A DNA stretch of 64,000 nt, from NCBI RefSeq assembly GCF_003182255.1, contig NZ_QGTQ01000016.1:23836-87835 (forward strand), given 5' to 3'. This stretch comes from Paenibacillus cellulosilyticus. GTDB taxonomy: Bacteria; Bacillota; Bacilli; Paenibacillales; Paenibacillaceae. The number at the start of each line of letters is the position of its first letter. The stretch's first letter is position 1. Made by a program: the position numbers and the translations under genes. This document shows, one piece after another, positions 51,794 to 60,908 of this stretch. Below the pieces are notes generated by a model. It was not told the origin of the DNA. It saw nothing but the letters and a program-made list of their open reading frames with translations, and searched no databases.

Positions 51794-52810
51794 ATGTCAC
51801 AGGACATGTCCTATACAGCCGAAGAAATCGCGAGGCTGCTCAAAATATCCAAGCTTACCGTCTACGATCTCATCAAGAAAGGCGACTTGCCCTCCTATCG
51901 AGTCGGCAAGCAGATGCGTGTCGATGCGACGGATCTGGAAGCCTATAAGCAGCGTAGTAAAAATATAAGCGCAACAGCAGCGGTCGCATCTTCCAGTCCG
52001 CAGCAGTTGCCGGATCGTCTACCCAGCTACATAACTACGGCGCCAGCGTCAGAATTGCCGGGGATCGGAGCTGCCTTGCCTGCGCCTGCTGCACAGGGCG
52101 TCCGTCCGATCGTCATTACTGGCCAAGATATAAGCCTTGATATATTGGCAAAGCATCTGGAGAGTCAATCGACCGGCTTGCGCCCGCTTCGCTCCTACGC
52201 AGGCAGCTTGGACAGTCTCATCAGCATGTACAAGGGCGAATCCGATATCGTCAGCACCCATCTGCTCGATGGAGATACAGGCGAATATAATATCCCGTAC
52301 ATCCGCAGGTTGCTCGTCGGATTACCTTATAAGGTAATCAATCTGCTCTCGCGCCCTGCCGGACTCTATGTGGCGAAGGGCAATCCTCTCGGTATCCAGA
52401 GCTGGTCCGATCTCAGCCGCCCCGGCCTTCGCCTGGCGAACCGCGAGCAAGGCGCCGGCGCACGTGTGCTGCTCGACGAGCAGCTTCGTCTCAATAGCAT
52501 CAAGCCTGCACAGCTTAACGGCTATTACGACCAAATTCACGGCAGCCATTTGTCTGTTGCGGCAAAGGTCGCTGCCGGCGAAGCGGATATCGGGGTCGGG
52601 GCGGAGAAGGCGACAAACATCGTCGGTCAGGTTGATTTTATCCCGCTCATTATGGAGCGTTATGATCTAGTCGTGCTGAATACAGCTGCCAATCAACCGA
52701 TGATCGATGCGCTGCTGTCGATTCTACATGCTGAACCATTCAAGCAGGAGCTTCGCGCCATTGCTGGCTATGACTTGTCCCTTACGGGGCAGGTGCTATA
52801 CGAGAACTAG
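51794..52810 (+). CDS. Excisionase-type HTH protein fused to a PBP-like ligand-binding domain
   Basis: This 338-residue cytoplasmic regulator has an N-terminal MerR/excisionase helix-turn-helix (about 5-55, YTAEEIARLLKISKLTVYDLIKKGDLPSYRVGK region), a proline/serine linker, and a C-terminal periplasmic-binding-protein-like domain without signal peptide (about 115-338). That domain has VITGQDISLDILAKHLES, SYAGSLDSLISMYKGESDI, GLYVAKGNPLGIQSWSDL, LANREQGAGARVLLDE and GEADIGVGAEK. This HTH_17 plus PBP_like architecture occurs in regulators tied to molybdate or tungstate-type oxyanion uptake, but no transporter is adjacent here. GGGAGG lies 10 nt before the ATG. Confidence 0.87.
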   Translation: MSQDMSYTAEEIARLLKISKLTVYDLIKKGDLPSYRVGKQMRVDATDLEAYKQRSKNISATAAVASSSPQQLPDRLPSYITTAPASELPGIGAALPAPAAQGVRPIVITGQDISLDILAKHLESQSTGLRPLRSYAGSLDSLISMYKGESDIVSTHLLDGDTGEYNIPYIRRLLVGLPYKVINLLSRPAGLYVAKGNPLGIQSWSDLSRPGLRLANREQGAGARVLLDEQLRLNSIKPAQLNGYYDQIHGSHLSVAAKVAAGEADIGVGAEKATNIVGQVDFIPLIMERYDLVVLNTAANQPMIDALLSILHAEPFKQELRAIAGYDLSLTGQVLYEN

Positions 52811-52864
52811 CTCGATTCGATGACCTCATAGAAGAAAGAAGCCGAGACCTGGCTTCTTGGCATA

Positions 52865-52903
52865 AACAATAGCCCCTGCCGGTATACGGCAAGGGCTATT
52901 GTT
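52865..52903. terminator. Symmetric hairpin between convergent genes
   Basis: AACAATAGCCC-TGCCG pairs with CGGCA-GGGCTATTGTT with a single mismatch. Flanking T-runs are weak. A second, smaller hairpin (AAGAAGCC/GGCTTCTT, about 52836-52858) lies just upstream. The position between facing stop codons suggests bidirectional termination. Confidence 0.6.
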
Positions 52904-52924
52904 GCACCATATGAGCGCTGTTTA

Positions 52925-53137
52925 TTAGGTTTTCATCGCAATTGGGCTTGTGTTCACAACAGCAGCAAGCATCCGCTCGCCCTTCACCATAGGAGATTGG
53001 CACAGCACGCATACGGGAGCCGCCTGAAACGTGAAGTTGTCTCGCATCCACCCTTTGCAATCCTCTGCTGAGCAGGACCAAATCGCGGTTAATTCGTCGG
53101 GTGCTTCTTCAATCGGCTTCTTCCGAGAATAGTACAT
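52925..53137 (-). CDS. ydjO: Cold-inducible protein YdjO-like
   Basis: This 70-residue cytoplasmic protein has two cysteine pairs, WSCSAEDCKGWMR and PVCVLCQSPMVKG, likely forming a small zinc ribbon, and the conserved WMRDNF and MVKGERML segments of the YdjO family, described as cold-shock-induced in Bacillus. The AAAAGAGGT ribosome site precedes the ATG. The first pair has a longer spacing (C-x4-C) than the usual C-x2-C. Monocistronic. Confidence 0.85.
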   Translation of the reverse strand: MYYSRKKPIEEAPDELTAIWSCSAEDCKGWMRDNFTFQAAPVCVLCQSPMVKGERMLAAVVNTSPIAMKT

Positions 53138-53354
53138 GCGAGAGACCTCTTTTCGTTTTCGAATTCAGCCTGCATCCATCTGCGTAGCAGCATTTGCTGG
53201 CTGGACTCTTATACTATTTTCATTCCTTGCTTATTTTATGCAGCAGCTTAGCGCTTACAGACATGCTTCTTTCGTTGATTTGTCAGCTTGTTATTAGGCC
53301 CCCTATATGTCACAATCATCTGTGGACTAAACCACGAGCAGGAGGCTATTTATC

Positions 53355-54272
53355 ATGAGAACGATACAGCTTGGAAGCAGTCAGCTAGAAGTACCTGTCG
53401 TTGCCGTCGGTTGCATGCGGATCAATTCGCTCAGCAAGCCAGAAGCGGAGCGTTTTGTTCAAGCAGCCTTAGAAGAAGGCGCTAACTTCTTTGACCACGC
53501 AGATATTTATGGCGGCGGCACATGTGAGGAAATTTTCGCAGAAGCTATACATATGACCCCGGCAGTTCGGGAACAAATCATTCTTCAATCCAAATGCGGC
53601 ATTCGGAGCGGCATGTTCGATTTCTCCAAGGAGCATATTCTGGCGTCTGTTGATGGGATTCTGAAGCGACTGAACACGGAGTACCTGGACGTCCTGCTGC
53701 TGCACCGTCCGGATGCGCTCGTTGAACCAGAGGAAGTAGCAGAAGCGTTCGATCAACTAGAGCGCGCGGGCAAGGTTCGCCATTTCGGCGTATCCAACCA
53801 GAACCCCATGCAGATCGAGCTGTTGAAGCGTTATGTGAAGCAGCCGCTCATAGCTAATCAGCTGCAGCTGAGCATCACGAACGCGAATATGATCTCCAAT
53901 GGCATTAACGTAAACATGGAGAACAATGCGGCAATCGGCCGTGACGGCAGCATTCTCGACTACAGCCGCCTGCACGACATGACGATTCAACCTTGGTCCC
54001 CGTTCCAATACGGCTTCTTCGAAGGCGTATTCCTTGGCAGCGACAAGTTCCCTGAGCTGAATCAAGCGATCGATACGGTTGCAACCAAATACGGCGTGTC
54101 CAACACGACGATCGCCATCGCGTGGCTGCTCCGCCACCCAGCGAAAATGCAGCCAGTCATCGGCTCGATGAACATCGACCGCTTGAAAGACTGCTGCAAA
54201 GCGAGCGAGATCTACCTGACGCGCGAAGAATGGTACGCCATCTACCGCGCTGCTGGTAATAAGCTGCCTTAA
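53355..54272 (+). CDS. Aldo/keto reductase, YdhF-like
   Basis: This 305-residue NADPH-dependent oxidoreductase has a TIM-barrel fold. Catalytic Asp and Tyr lie in ANFFDHADIYGGG (about residues 44-56), Lys in QSKCGI (about 79) and the fourth residue His in LLLHRPDALVEP (about 117). Cofactor-binding segments are HFGVSNQNP, QPWSPFQYGFFEG and the C-terminal PVIGSMNIDRLKD. AGGAGG lies 9 nt before the ATG. The physiological carbonyl substrate is unknown. Stand-alone with a strong terminator. Confidence 0.92.
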   Translation: MRTIQLGSSQLEVPVVAVGCMRINSLSKPEAERFVQAALEEGANFFDHADIYGGGTCEEIFAEAIHMTPAVREQIILQSKCGIRSGMFDFSKEHILASVDGILKRLNTEYLDVLLLHRPDALVEPEEVAEAFDQLERAGKVRHFGVSNQNPMQIELLKRYVKQPLIANQLQLSITNANMISNGINVNMENNAAIGRDGSILDYSRLHDMTIQPWSPFQYGFFEGVFLGSDKFPELNQAIDTVATKYGVSNTTIAIAWLLRHPAKMQPVIGSMNIDRLKDCCKASEIYLTREEWYAIYRAAGNKLP

Positions 54273-54276
54273 AAAT

Positions 54277-54321
54277 AAACGGTTGATGCAGATGAATGAC
54301 ATCTGTATCAACCGTTTTTTT
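54277..54321 (+). terminator. Terminator of the aldo/keto reductase gene
   Basis: AAACGGTTGAT-CAGATG pairs with CATCTG-ATCAACCGTTT and T-run, 5 bp after the stop. Confidence 0.9.
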
Positions 54322-54356
54322 GTGTGGCTGATGGTGCTAGTTGCGGCTGGCTTTAA

Positions 54357-54552
54357 GATACATAAATGTACTCTATCTGGCGCTTGGTGCGCACGCTGGC
54401 TGTTTAGGATACTTAGATCTACTCTATCTGGTGCTCGTTGCGTACGTTGGCTGTTTAGGATACATTAATGTGCTCTATCCGGCCAACGTACGCACGTCGG
54501 CTGTTTTGGATACTTAAATCTACTCTATCGGGCACTTGGTGCACACGCTGGT
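54357..54552. repeat. Hairpin array, 51-bp pitch: four C-family units
   Basis: Four units have palindrome GATAC-(A/T)T-AA/TAT-GTACTCTATC and linkers containing GGTGC...ACG(C/T)TGGCTGTTT. GATAC starts at 54357, 54408, 54459 and 54509 (51, 51 and 50 bp). It runs directly into the D-family array. Confidence 0.93.
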
Positions 54553-55082
54553 GTTAGAGGCGTTTATTCGCCCCTACTTCACACTTCCAACATCCGTCAG
54601 CCCGTTAGAGGCAGTTTTTCGCTCCTACTTCACACTTCCCACATCCGCCAGTCCGTTAGAGGCAGTTTCTCGCCCCTGCTTCCCTCTTTTACCATCCTTC
54701 AGCTAGTTAAAGGCGATTTTTAGCCTTTACTTCCCTCTTCCTATCCGTCAGCCTGTTAGGGGCGATTTCGCCCCTATTTCCCTCTTCCGCATCAGTCAGC
54801 CTGTTAGAGGCGGTTTTTCGCCCCTAACTCACACCACCCATTTCCACCAGCCTGTTAGAGGCGATTTTTCGCCTCTAACTCGCTCCTCCCGCATCCACCA
54901 GCCCGATAGAGGCGATTTTTCGCCCCTAACTCATACCACCCATGTCCGCCAGCCCACTAGAGGCGATTTTTCGCACCTAACTCACACTTCCCGCATCCGC
55001 CTACCCGTTAGGGGCGGTTTTTCGCCCCTACTTCGAACGACCAACATCAGCCAGCCCGTTAGGGGCGATAATTCACTCCTAC
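54553..55082. repeat. Hairpin array, 51-bp pitch: eleven D-family units
   Basis: Palindromes of the form GTTAGAGGCGA-TTT-TTCGCCTCTAAC with linkers such as CACTTCCCGCATCCGCCAGCC start at 54553, 54604, 54655, 54706, 54755, 54803, 54854, 54905, 54956, 55007 and 55058. Two intervals are 49 and 48 bp, the rest 51. Sequence drift in the stem is often compensatory or G-T. The array fills the space between two facing terminators. Confidence 0.95.
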
Positions 55083-55084
55083 AC

Positions 55085-55119
55085 AAAAACGGTTGAGCCG
55101 CCCTATCTGCTCAACCGTT
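55085..55119 (-). terminator. Terminator of the importer/RpiR operon
   Basis: On the minus strand AACGGTTGAGC pairs with GCTCAACCGTT and T5 follows, 9 bp past the stop. The stem resembles that of the facing terminator at 54277. Confidence 0.9.
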
Positions 55120-55128
55120 CTATCCCAG

Positions 55129-55962
55129 CTATACCTTCTTCGGCAGCCACTTCTGGTACTGGCGCCGAAGCTGGTGGAGCTCCTCGCTGTTGGCGAGGGC
55201 TTGCTGCTCGCGCTGCTTGCCGACCGCGACGATGAGCGCCTCGATGACGGCGATCGGCGCCACCATCGAGTGGAACTCCCACTGCTGTCCGCGTGCCGTA
55301 TAAAGCACGATGTCCGCCTTCTCCAGCATCGGGCTGACGGCGAGATCCGTCACAAGCAGCGTTTTGCAGCCGCGCTGCCGTGCAACATCAAGCAGCACGG
55401 CCATCTCCGGCGACTCCGCCACGAAGCCGAACAGCACGATGACATCGCGTGCGTGCATATGCACGATATCCTCGAACAGCTCATGGCCGCCGCGCGCGAT
55501 CCGCTTCACGGAAACGCCGAACCGCGTGAGGCGGAAGTCGAGCAGCGCGGTCAAGCATTCCGCTGAGCCGGGACCGTAAATATGAACGGTCCCCGCCACG
55601 GCGAGCAGATCGGCCGCCGCTTGAAACGATGCCTGCTCCAGCCGATCGGCCGACTGACGCAGGTACTCGGTTGGCGCCATGACGCTCGCCGCTGCCGCAC
55701 CCTTCTGCTCTTCCATTTTGCTGAAAGCGGACTGCAGCTTACGAGACGGGGACATGATGACCTCGTCCTTCAGCTTCTGCTTGAACTCCTTCATGTTCTT
55801 CGAGCCAACTTCAATCCAGAAGCGCGATACGGTCGATACGCTAACTTGGCAAGCGGCAGCCAGATCCTCTTCAACCATGAACGGGATGTCATCGAGATTT
55901 TTGCTTATATAATCTGCGATGAGCCGATGGCCTCGCGTCAGCTTGTAGCCCCCGAACAACAC
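55129..55962 (-). CDS. MurR/RpiR-family transcriptional regulator (SIS domain)
   Basis: This 277-residue regulator has an N-terminal HTH_6 domain (about 5-75, FMVEEDLAAACQVSVSTVSRFW) and a C-terminal SIS sugar-phosphate-binding domain (about 115-250, VHIYGPGSAECLTALLDFRLTRFG and LFGFVAESPEMAVLLDVARQRG). The start is set at the GTG at 55962, 7 nt after GGGAGG; a longer TTG frame to 55992 is less likely. It is the last gene of a leftward operon after the importer and the PHP phosphoesterase (22-bp gap). RpiR regulators respond to phosphosugars, so it probably senses the imported or processed substrate. Confidence 0.9.
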   Translation of the reverse strand: MLFGGYKLTRGHRLIADYISKNLDDIPFMVEEDLAAACQVSVSTVSRFWIEVGSKNMKEFKQKLKDEVIMSPSRKLQSAFSKMEEQKGAAAASVMAPTEYLRQSADRLEQASFQAAADLLAVAGTVHIYGPGSAECLTALLDFRLTRFGVSVKRIARGGHELFEDIVHMHARDVIVLFGFVAESPEMAVLLDVARQRGCKTLLVTDLAVSPMLEKADIVLYTARGQQWEFHSMVAPIAVIEALIVAVGKQREQQALANSEELHQLRRQYQKWLPKKV

Positions 55963-55984
55963 ACGGACTCCTCCCGTCTGCGAG

Positions 55985-56743
55985 CTAGACAACTTCCGTT
56001 TTCTTCTTCAGCAGCTTCTTCACCAAATTCGCGGCCCGCACTTGCAGATGGAGCGACGGCGACAGCACCCTCTTATAAGCACCTGCACGAATCGCCGCCT
56101 TTAAGTCGGCAATCGTCTCGAAGTTACCCACAAACGTATTGTGCACGCAGCCGACTTGGAACATCTGGTGCGCGTCACTGCCCGCGACAACTGGCACGCC
56201 AAGCTCTTCGCCAAGCGTCAGCACCTTCGCGATATTTTCCTGAATGCCGATCTCATGCAGATCTTTGCCGTTCAGGTCGAACGCATCAAACCGCTTCAGC
56301 AGCTCGCGATCGACATGGTAGAGATGGTTCGACTCGCGGAACGGATGTCCGCCGATGACCATCATGCCCCGCGGTTCGCACAGCTCGAATAGACGCTCCA
56401 AGCCGATGAAACGATCCGGCGACGTGTGATCCTCAAGAATCGCACGGATTTCCAGCAGCTTATCCTTCGGACCGCTGACGAGAATGTGACCGCCTTCGGC
56501 CACATCCACCTCCATGCCGGTGAAAATCTTGAACCCGTCGCGATCGTAGTAATGGTTGTTGCACGGGAACATGCGATCCAGCGTGCCGTACACATCTTCG
56601 AAACGGTGCGTGTTGAAATGCTCGGTCAGCGTTATCGCATCAAGACCATTGGCCACAGCCTCATCTAGGATGCTGTTGAAGTGGTCGATATCGAAATTCG
56701 TTTTTTTCGAAAGTTTAACGTGAATATGAAAGTCGATTTTCAT
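55985..56743 (-). CDS. PHP-domain metal-dependent phosphoesterase
   Basis: This 252-residue cytoplasmic protein is one PHP domain. Metal ligands are visible in [12 protein letters not shown] (HxH), ITLTEHFNTH, MEVDVAEGGH, MVIGGHPFRESNHLYH and VVAGSDAHQMFQVG. PHP proteins hydrolyse phosphomonoesters or nucleotide phosphoesters. GAAGGAG precedes the ATG, which lies 29 bp inside the end of the ATPase gene, so translation is coupled. In an importer operon it may dephosphorylate the incoming compound; inference. Confidence 0.9.
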   Translation of the reverse strand: MKIDFHIHVKLSKKTNFDIDHFNSILDEAVANGLDAITLTEHFNTHRFEDVYGTLDRMFPCNNHYYDRDGFKIFTGMEVDVAEGGHILVSGPKDKLLEIRAILEDHTSPDRFIGLERLFELCEPRGMMVIGGHPFRESNHLYHVDRELLKRFDAFDLNGKDLHEIGIQENIAKVLTLGEELGVPVVAGSDAHQMFQVGCVHNTFVGNFETIADLKAAIRAGAYKRVLSPSLHLQVRAANLVKKLLKKKTEVV

Positions 56744-57899
56744 TGTGGTCGTTCTCCTTCGCTCGTTCGTCTTGTTGGCGAGTGTGCCGATGCTCGATCC
56801 GCACGCCCGTCTGTTTGTCGTATAGGTTGATTTGTTCCGTATCTACGTGCATGAATAGCAGGTTGCCAGGCTCGCAATCCGGCTCCCCCATAACGCGGGC
56901 CATCATCGAAGCGCCGCCGGCTTGCAATTGTATATGTGTATCCGCACCCGATGGGAAAATCGCCTCCACCGTCGCGGCCGTACTGCCCGGTATCCGATTG
57001 ACGAGCAGCTTGATATCCTCTGGTCTTACGGTCATGACCACTTCTCGCCCGACGTGCACAGATGATGCATGCTCCAATGGCACGACAGCAAGCGGTGTCT
57101 GCAGGCGGTAACCGCTACTGCTGTCTCCAATCATTCTGCCGTCCACCGCATTCATATGAAGGCCGGTATTGCCGATGAACTGTGCGACCTGAAGCGTACG
57201 CGGATGCTTATACAGCTCGCGCGGCCGATCCAGCTGGACGATGCGTCCGCCGAAGAAGACGGCGACCTTCGTCGACAGCGTCATCGCTTCATGCTGATCA
57301 TGCGTAACGTAGATGATCGTCGTGTTCAGCTCCTGGTGAATTCGCTTCAGCTCGGCGCGCATCTCAACGCGCAGCTTCGCATCCAGATTGGACAGCGGCT
57401 CATCGAGCAGCAGGATGTCCGGCTCGGTCACGATCGCGCGAGCAATCGCTACGCGCTGCTGCTGCCCGCCGGACAGCTCGCTCGGATAGCGGTCGGCGAG
57501 CTCAGGAATTCGCATTTTGTCCAAGGCGGCATAAACGCTCTTCCGAATGTCCGGCTTCGGCATCTTGCGCACCTGCAAGCCGAACGCCACATTGTCATAG
57601 ACGGTCATGTGCGGCCAGAGCGCATAGCTCTGGAAGACAAGACTTAAGCGTCGCTTCGACGGCTCCAAATGGAAGTCGGTTGCACCATTGGCCACTTCCT
57701 TGCCGCTGATCGCAATCGTCCCCTCCTCCACCTTCTGCAGGCCGGCGATCGTGCGGAGCAGCGTGGTTTTGCCACAGCCGGATGGACCGAGGAACGTCAT
57801 GAAGTCGCCACGCTCGATCGTTAAATTGATGTCTTGCAGAATCGGCTTCCGATCCAACGAGACTTGAATGTCGCGCAGCTCGATTGCGGTCGCTCCCAT
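56715..57899 (-). CDS. ABC transporter ATP-binding protein (AfuC/PotA/UgpC type)
   Basis: This 394-residue ATPase has the start ATG at 57899 ([15 protein letters not shown]) with TTGGAGG upstream; the TTG at 57914 overlaps that site. The ABC domain (about 1-235) has Walker [11 protein letters not shown]-loop, signature LSGGQQQRV, Walker [13 protein letters not shown] and the switch His in [11 protein letters not shown]-terminal TOBE/OB region (about 240-375) is typical of spermidine/iron/sugar-phosphate importers. It starts 1 nt after the permease stop. Confidence 0.93.
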   Translation of the reverse strand: MGATAIELRDIQVSLDRKPILQDINLTIERGDFMTFLGPSGCGKTTLLRTIAGLQKVEEGTIAISGKEVANGATDFHLEPSKRRLSLVFQSYALWPHMTVYDNVAFGLQVRKMPKPDIRKSVYAALDKMRIPELADRYPSELSGGQQQRVAIARAIVTEPDILLLDEPLSNLDAKLRVEMRAELKRIHQELNTTIIYVTHDQHEAMTLSTKVAVFFGGRIVQLDRPRELYKHPRTLQVAQFIGNTGLHMNAVDGRMIGDSSSGYRLQTPLAVVPLEHASSVHVGREVVMTVRPEDIKLLVNRIPGSTAATVEAIFPSGADTHIQLQAGGASMMARVMGEPDCEPGNLLFMHVDTEQINLYDKQTGVRIEHRHTRQQDERAKENDHNENRLSYSR

Positions 57900-57900
57900 T

Positions 57901-59688
57901 CTATTGCCCTCCAATTCCTTGTGTCAGATCCGCCTTGCCGAAGCGGACGGCAACGATATATACAACAATGACAATCGCGATAATCATCATGAGGATGACG
58001 TTCGTCAACTGCTCGTAGCCCTTCTCCGCATAGTAGAACGTAAGTGTCGTCAGCGTCTCCGTCCGCGGCGTGACGAGCAGAATGATTAGCTCCATCTCCT
58101 TCATCGCACTGATGAAGACGAGCAGGAAGGCGGATACAAGACTTTTGCGATTAAGTGGCAGCAAGATGCGCCGAAACCTCGTGAACCAGCTGGCCCCGCC
58201 GATCTGCGCCGCCTCCTCCAGCTCTCGACCGATCTGCATCATCGAGGCGCTGCCCGCCTTCACGGTGAACGGCAGCTCCTTCACGACTGTAATGACGATG
58301 AGCAGCGTTATCGTACCGTACAGCGCCGGGATGAACAGCGTCGGCTTCGCAAACATCGAAATGTAGATCGCAGCGAGTGAGATGCCCGGCATCAGATACG
58401 GCAGGAACGACACTTGGTCAACCGCCCGTCCGAGCCATGACTGCTTGCTTCGCGTCACCACATAACCGAGTATCAGACCAATAACGGCAGCCAGTACGGC
58501 TGCGACTCCCGCGATGTAGAGCGAGTTGCGCAGCGCCAGCTTGAAGATCGGGTTGCGAAGCACCCCTTTCTCGCCGGTATTAATATTAGGATCGGAACCG
58601 CCCGACCAATAGTGCATCGTCAGATTGCTCAGGCTGTAGTCGCCTTCCTTGAGCATGAACGATTGCAGCAGCAGGATCAGAAGCGGCACGAGAGCTGTCA
58701 GTATCATAACGACAACGGTGACGACTGCCACCGGATGCTTCCATTTCCCTAGCGGCGTCAGCGTCTTTGCGCTATCCTTACCGGTTACGGTAACGAAGCT
58801 GCGCCGACGGCCAATGACGCGTTGATTCATATAGATCGTCAACATGGAGATGAGCATCAGCGTCAGGCTGAGCACGTTCGCCTCCGTCGTCAGACGCGAC
58901 CGCATGCTCGAATAAAGCATCGTCGAAATCATATGGAAGTTAACAGGCGCCCCGAGCAATGCGGGTACACCGTAGGAGCTGATCGCTTTGGTGAATATCA
59001 AAATAAATCCCGACAAAATCGACGGCATGACGAGCGGGAACACGATCCGGCGTAAAATCGTCAATCGCCGCGCTCCCGTCACGCTTGCCGCCTCTTCAAG
59101 CTGACTGTTCATCGAGCTGAGCGCAGCGCCGACGAGCAGGAAGAAAAAGACGCTGTCGTGAATCGACATCGTAATGACGATCGGAACGAAGCCGTACGAC
59201 ACGTAGTCCGGCAGCGACACATGCAGCAGCGATTGCAGAATGCCGGGCGTTCCGCCGATTTTGCCATTTTTGAAGAAAGTAAGCCATGCCTGAGACAAAA
59301 TCCACGACGGCAATAAGTACGGGATGACAGCTAGAAACGTAATCGTCTTCTTCAGCGGCATATTCGTCCGCACAACGAGCCATGCAAGCCCGCAGCCCAT
59401 TACCATCGACAATGCCGATACCGCGAATCCAACACTGAGCGAGTGCATAATCGGTTTGTAAAATAGCGAGTAGCTCATGTCGCTCGCCAGTACCCGCTCC
59501 CAGTGGTACAGCGTGAAATGCCCCGGGTTCGCTTCCCCCGTTAATCTTGTATCCTGCTGCCGCCAGAAGAAGGTCGTCGATACGATTCGCATCACGGGCC
59601 AGATGATCGTATAGGACAGCAAGAAAAGTGCAGCAATCCCGATCAAATGAACGGGATTGCGCAACCAATTGAACATACGGTTCGTCAT
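57901..59688 (-). CDS. ABC transporter permease, two-domain (AfuB/FbpB type)
   Basis: This 595-residue membrane protein holds two fused permease domains with about twelve helices. Each half carries an EAA motif, EEAASVTGARRLTILRRI (about residue 195-215) and EEAAQIGGASWFTRFRRI (about residue 485-505). The fused form is usual for Fe3+/sugar-phosphate/2-aminoethylphosphonate importers. The start overlaps the binding-protein stop by 4 bp. Confidence 0.92.
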   Translation of the reverse strand: MTNRMFNWLRNPVHLIGIAALFLLSYTIIWPVMRIVSTTFFWRQQDTRLTGEANPGHFTLYHWERVLASDMSYSLFYKPIMHSLSVGFAVSALSMVMGCGLAWLVVRTNMPLKKTITFLAVIPYLLPSWILSQAWLTFFKNGKIGGTPGILQSLLHVSLPDYVSYGFVPIVITMSIHDSVFFFLLVGAALSSMNSQLEEAASVTGARRLTILRRIVFPLVMPSILSGFILIFTKAISSYGVPALLGAPVNFHMISTMLYSSMRSRLTTEANVLSLTLMLISMLTIYMNQRVIGRRRSFVTVTGKDSAKTLTPLGKWKHPVAVVTVVVMILTALVPLLILLLQSFMLKEGDYSLSNLTMHYWSGGSDPNINTGEKGVLRNPIFKLALRNSLYIAGVAAVLAAVIGLILGYVVTRSKQSWLGRAVDQVSFLPYLMPGISLAAIYISMFAKPTLFIPALYGTITLLIVITVVKELPFTVKAGSASMMQIGRELEEAAQIGGASWFTRFRRILLPLNRKSLVSAFLLVFISAMKEMELIILLVTPRTETLTTLTFYYAEKGYEQLTNVILMMIIAIVIVVYIVAVRFGKADLTQGIGGQ

Positions 59689-60908
59689 GAATTGTGCTTA
59701 ATCCAGAAGTCGCGCACTTGCGGTGCTGTGTTGTACAGCTTCTCGCCGTCGAACAGCCACAGGTTCAGCTCTTCGAACGCAACATCATTTTGTGTCTTCA
59801 CGTCAGAGCGCGGTACCCATGAACCGAGCTTGTTGAATGGTTCCATGCCTGCACCCGTACCATCCTTTTCGCCCATCATCCAGCGGATGAACAGCTTCGC
59901 TGCTGCTTCATGCGGCGCTTTGTTCGCGATGAACAGGTAGCCCGAGTCCGGTACGGACGTTTTCGGCTGAATGTCGAGAATCGGCGCGATCGTCCAGCCG
60001 TTCTCTTCGTTCTTCGATACGTCGCCCGATACCGCGAGACCAACTGCATCACTTTTTGCCTTGCCGATGGCATCAAGAACGTCGTCGCTTCCTTTGAGCA
60101 CGATCAGGCCGTTATCGAACAGCTGCTTGATGAACGCATAACCTGCGTTTTCCGTGCCGTTCAGCTCGATGTCTTTGCCGAATTTCGCTTTGTAAGCTGC
60201 CGCCATGTCGTCGCTGTTAATGACCATCGTCGTGAATAGGTCCATGAACGCTGGCGAGCTGAGCGGATCAGCCGTGTACACCTTGCCTTTGAACTCAGGC
60301 GTCGTCAGGTCCCACCAGTTCGTCACTGGCGCTTGCGAATAAGTCGATGCGTTATAGAAAATCGTACGGAACTCCACGTAGTTCGCGTATGCTTCAGCTT
60401 GCGTGCGGTAAGGCTCGTCTACCATTGGCGCGAACTCTTCCGGCAAATATTTGATATAGCGGCCTTGTTTGACCATCTCTTCATAGACCGCACCGCTAAC
60501 TTCTTTCGTTAAGATCACGTCTGGGTTGAACTGGCCTGCGTCCTGTTCCTTCGTCACTTTATCCATCATCTCGTCGGATTTGACTTTGCTGACTTCAACC
60601 TCGATGCCCGGATACTGCTTCATGAATGTCTCTGCTGCATCATTCGCGCGTCCCGATGTCGAGTAGACGATCAGCTTGCCGCCTTCCTTCGCTTGTGCGT
60701 ACAGCTCCTCTACCGTCTCGGTTGAAGCTGCTGCGCTTGCATCGCTGCCATTGCCAGCGTTGTCTGCGGCTGGCGCAGCCGTATCAGCGGATGCGTTCGT
60801 CTCCTTCGAAGCAGGCTCGTCCTTACTCGTTGTACCGCACGCTGTCATGAGCGTAATCGCGCAGATCAGCATGATCATCGCAAGCAGTGACTTCTTCTTG
60901 TGATACAT
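59685..60908 (-). CDS. Extracellular solute-binding lipoprotein (AfuA/FbpA-like)
   Basis: This 407-residue lipoprotein has lipobox LMTAC near residue 24 and an Asp/Ser/Ala-rich tether. Its class II binding fold from about residue 65 has KLIVYSTSGRANDAAETFMKQYPGIEVEV, NPDVILTKEVSGAVYEEM and GYLFIANKAPHEAAAKLFIRWMM. It belongs to the family that includes iron and hexose-phosphate or 2-aminoethylphosphonate binders. The iron-type Tyr-Tyr pair is not evident, and the RpiR plus PHP context favours a phosphorylated organic ligand; both points are inference. First gene of the operon. Confidence 0.92.
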   Translation of the reverse strand: MYHKKKSLLAMIMLICAITLMTACGTTSKDEPASKETNASADTAAPAADNAGNGSDASAAASTETVEELYAQAKEGGKLIVYSTSGRANDAAETFMKQYPGIEVEVSKVKSDEMMDKVTKEQDAGQFNPDVILTKEVSGAVYEEMVKQGRYIKYLPEEFAPMVDEPYRTQAEAYANYVEFRTIFYNASTYSQAPVTNWWDLTTPEFKGKVYTADPLSSPAFMDLFTTMVINSDDMAAAYKAKFGKDIELNGTENAGYAFIKQLFDNGLIVLKGSDDVLDAIGKAKSDAVGLAVSGDVSKNEENGWTIAPILDIQPKTSVPDSGYLFIANKAPHEAAAKLFIRWMMGEKDGTGAGMEPFNKLGSWVPRSDVKTQNDVAFEELNLWLFDGEKLYNTAPQVRDFWIKHNS

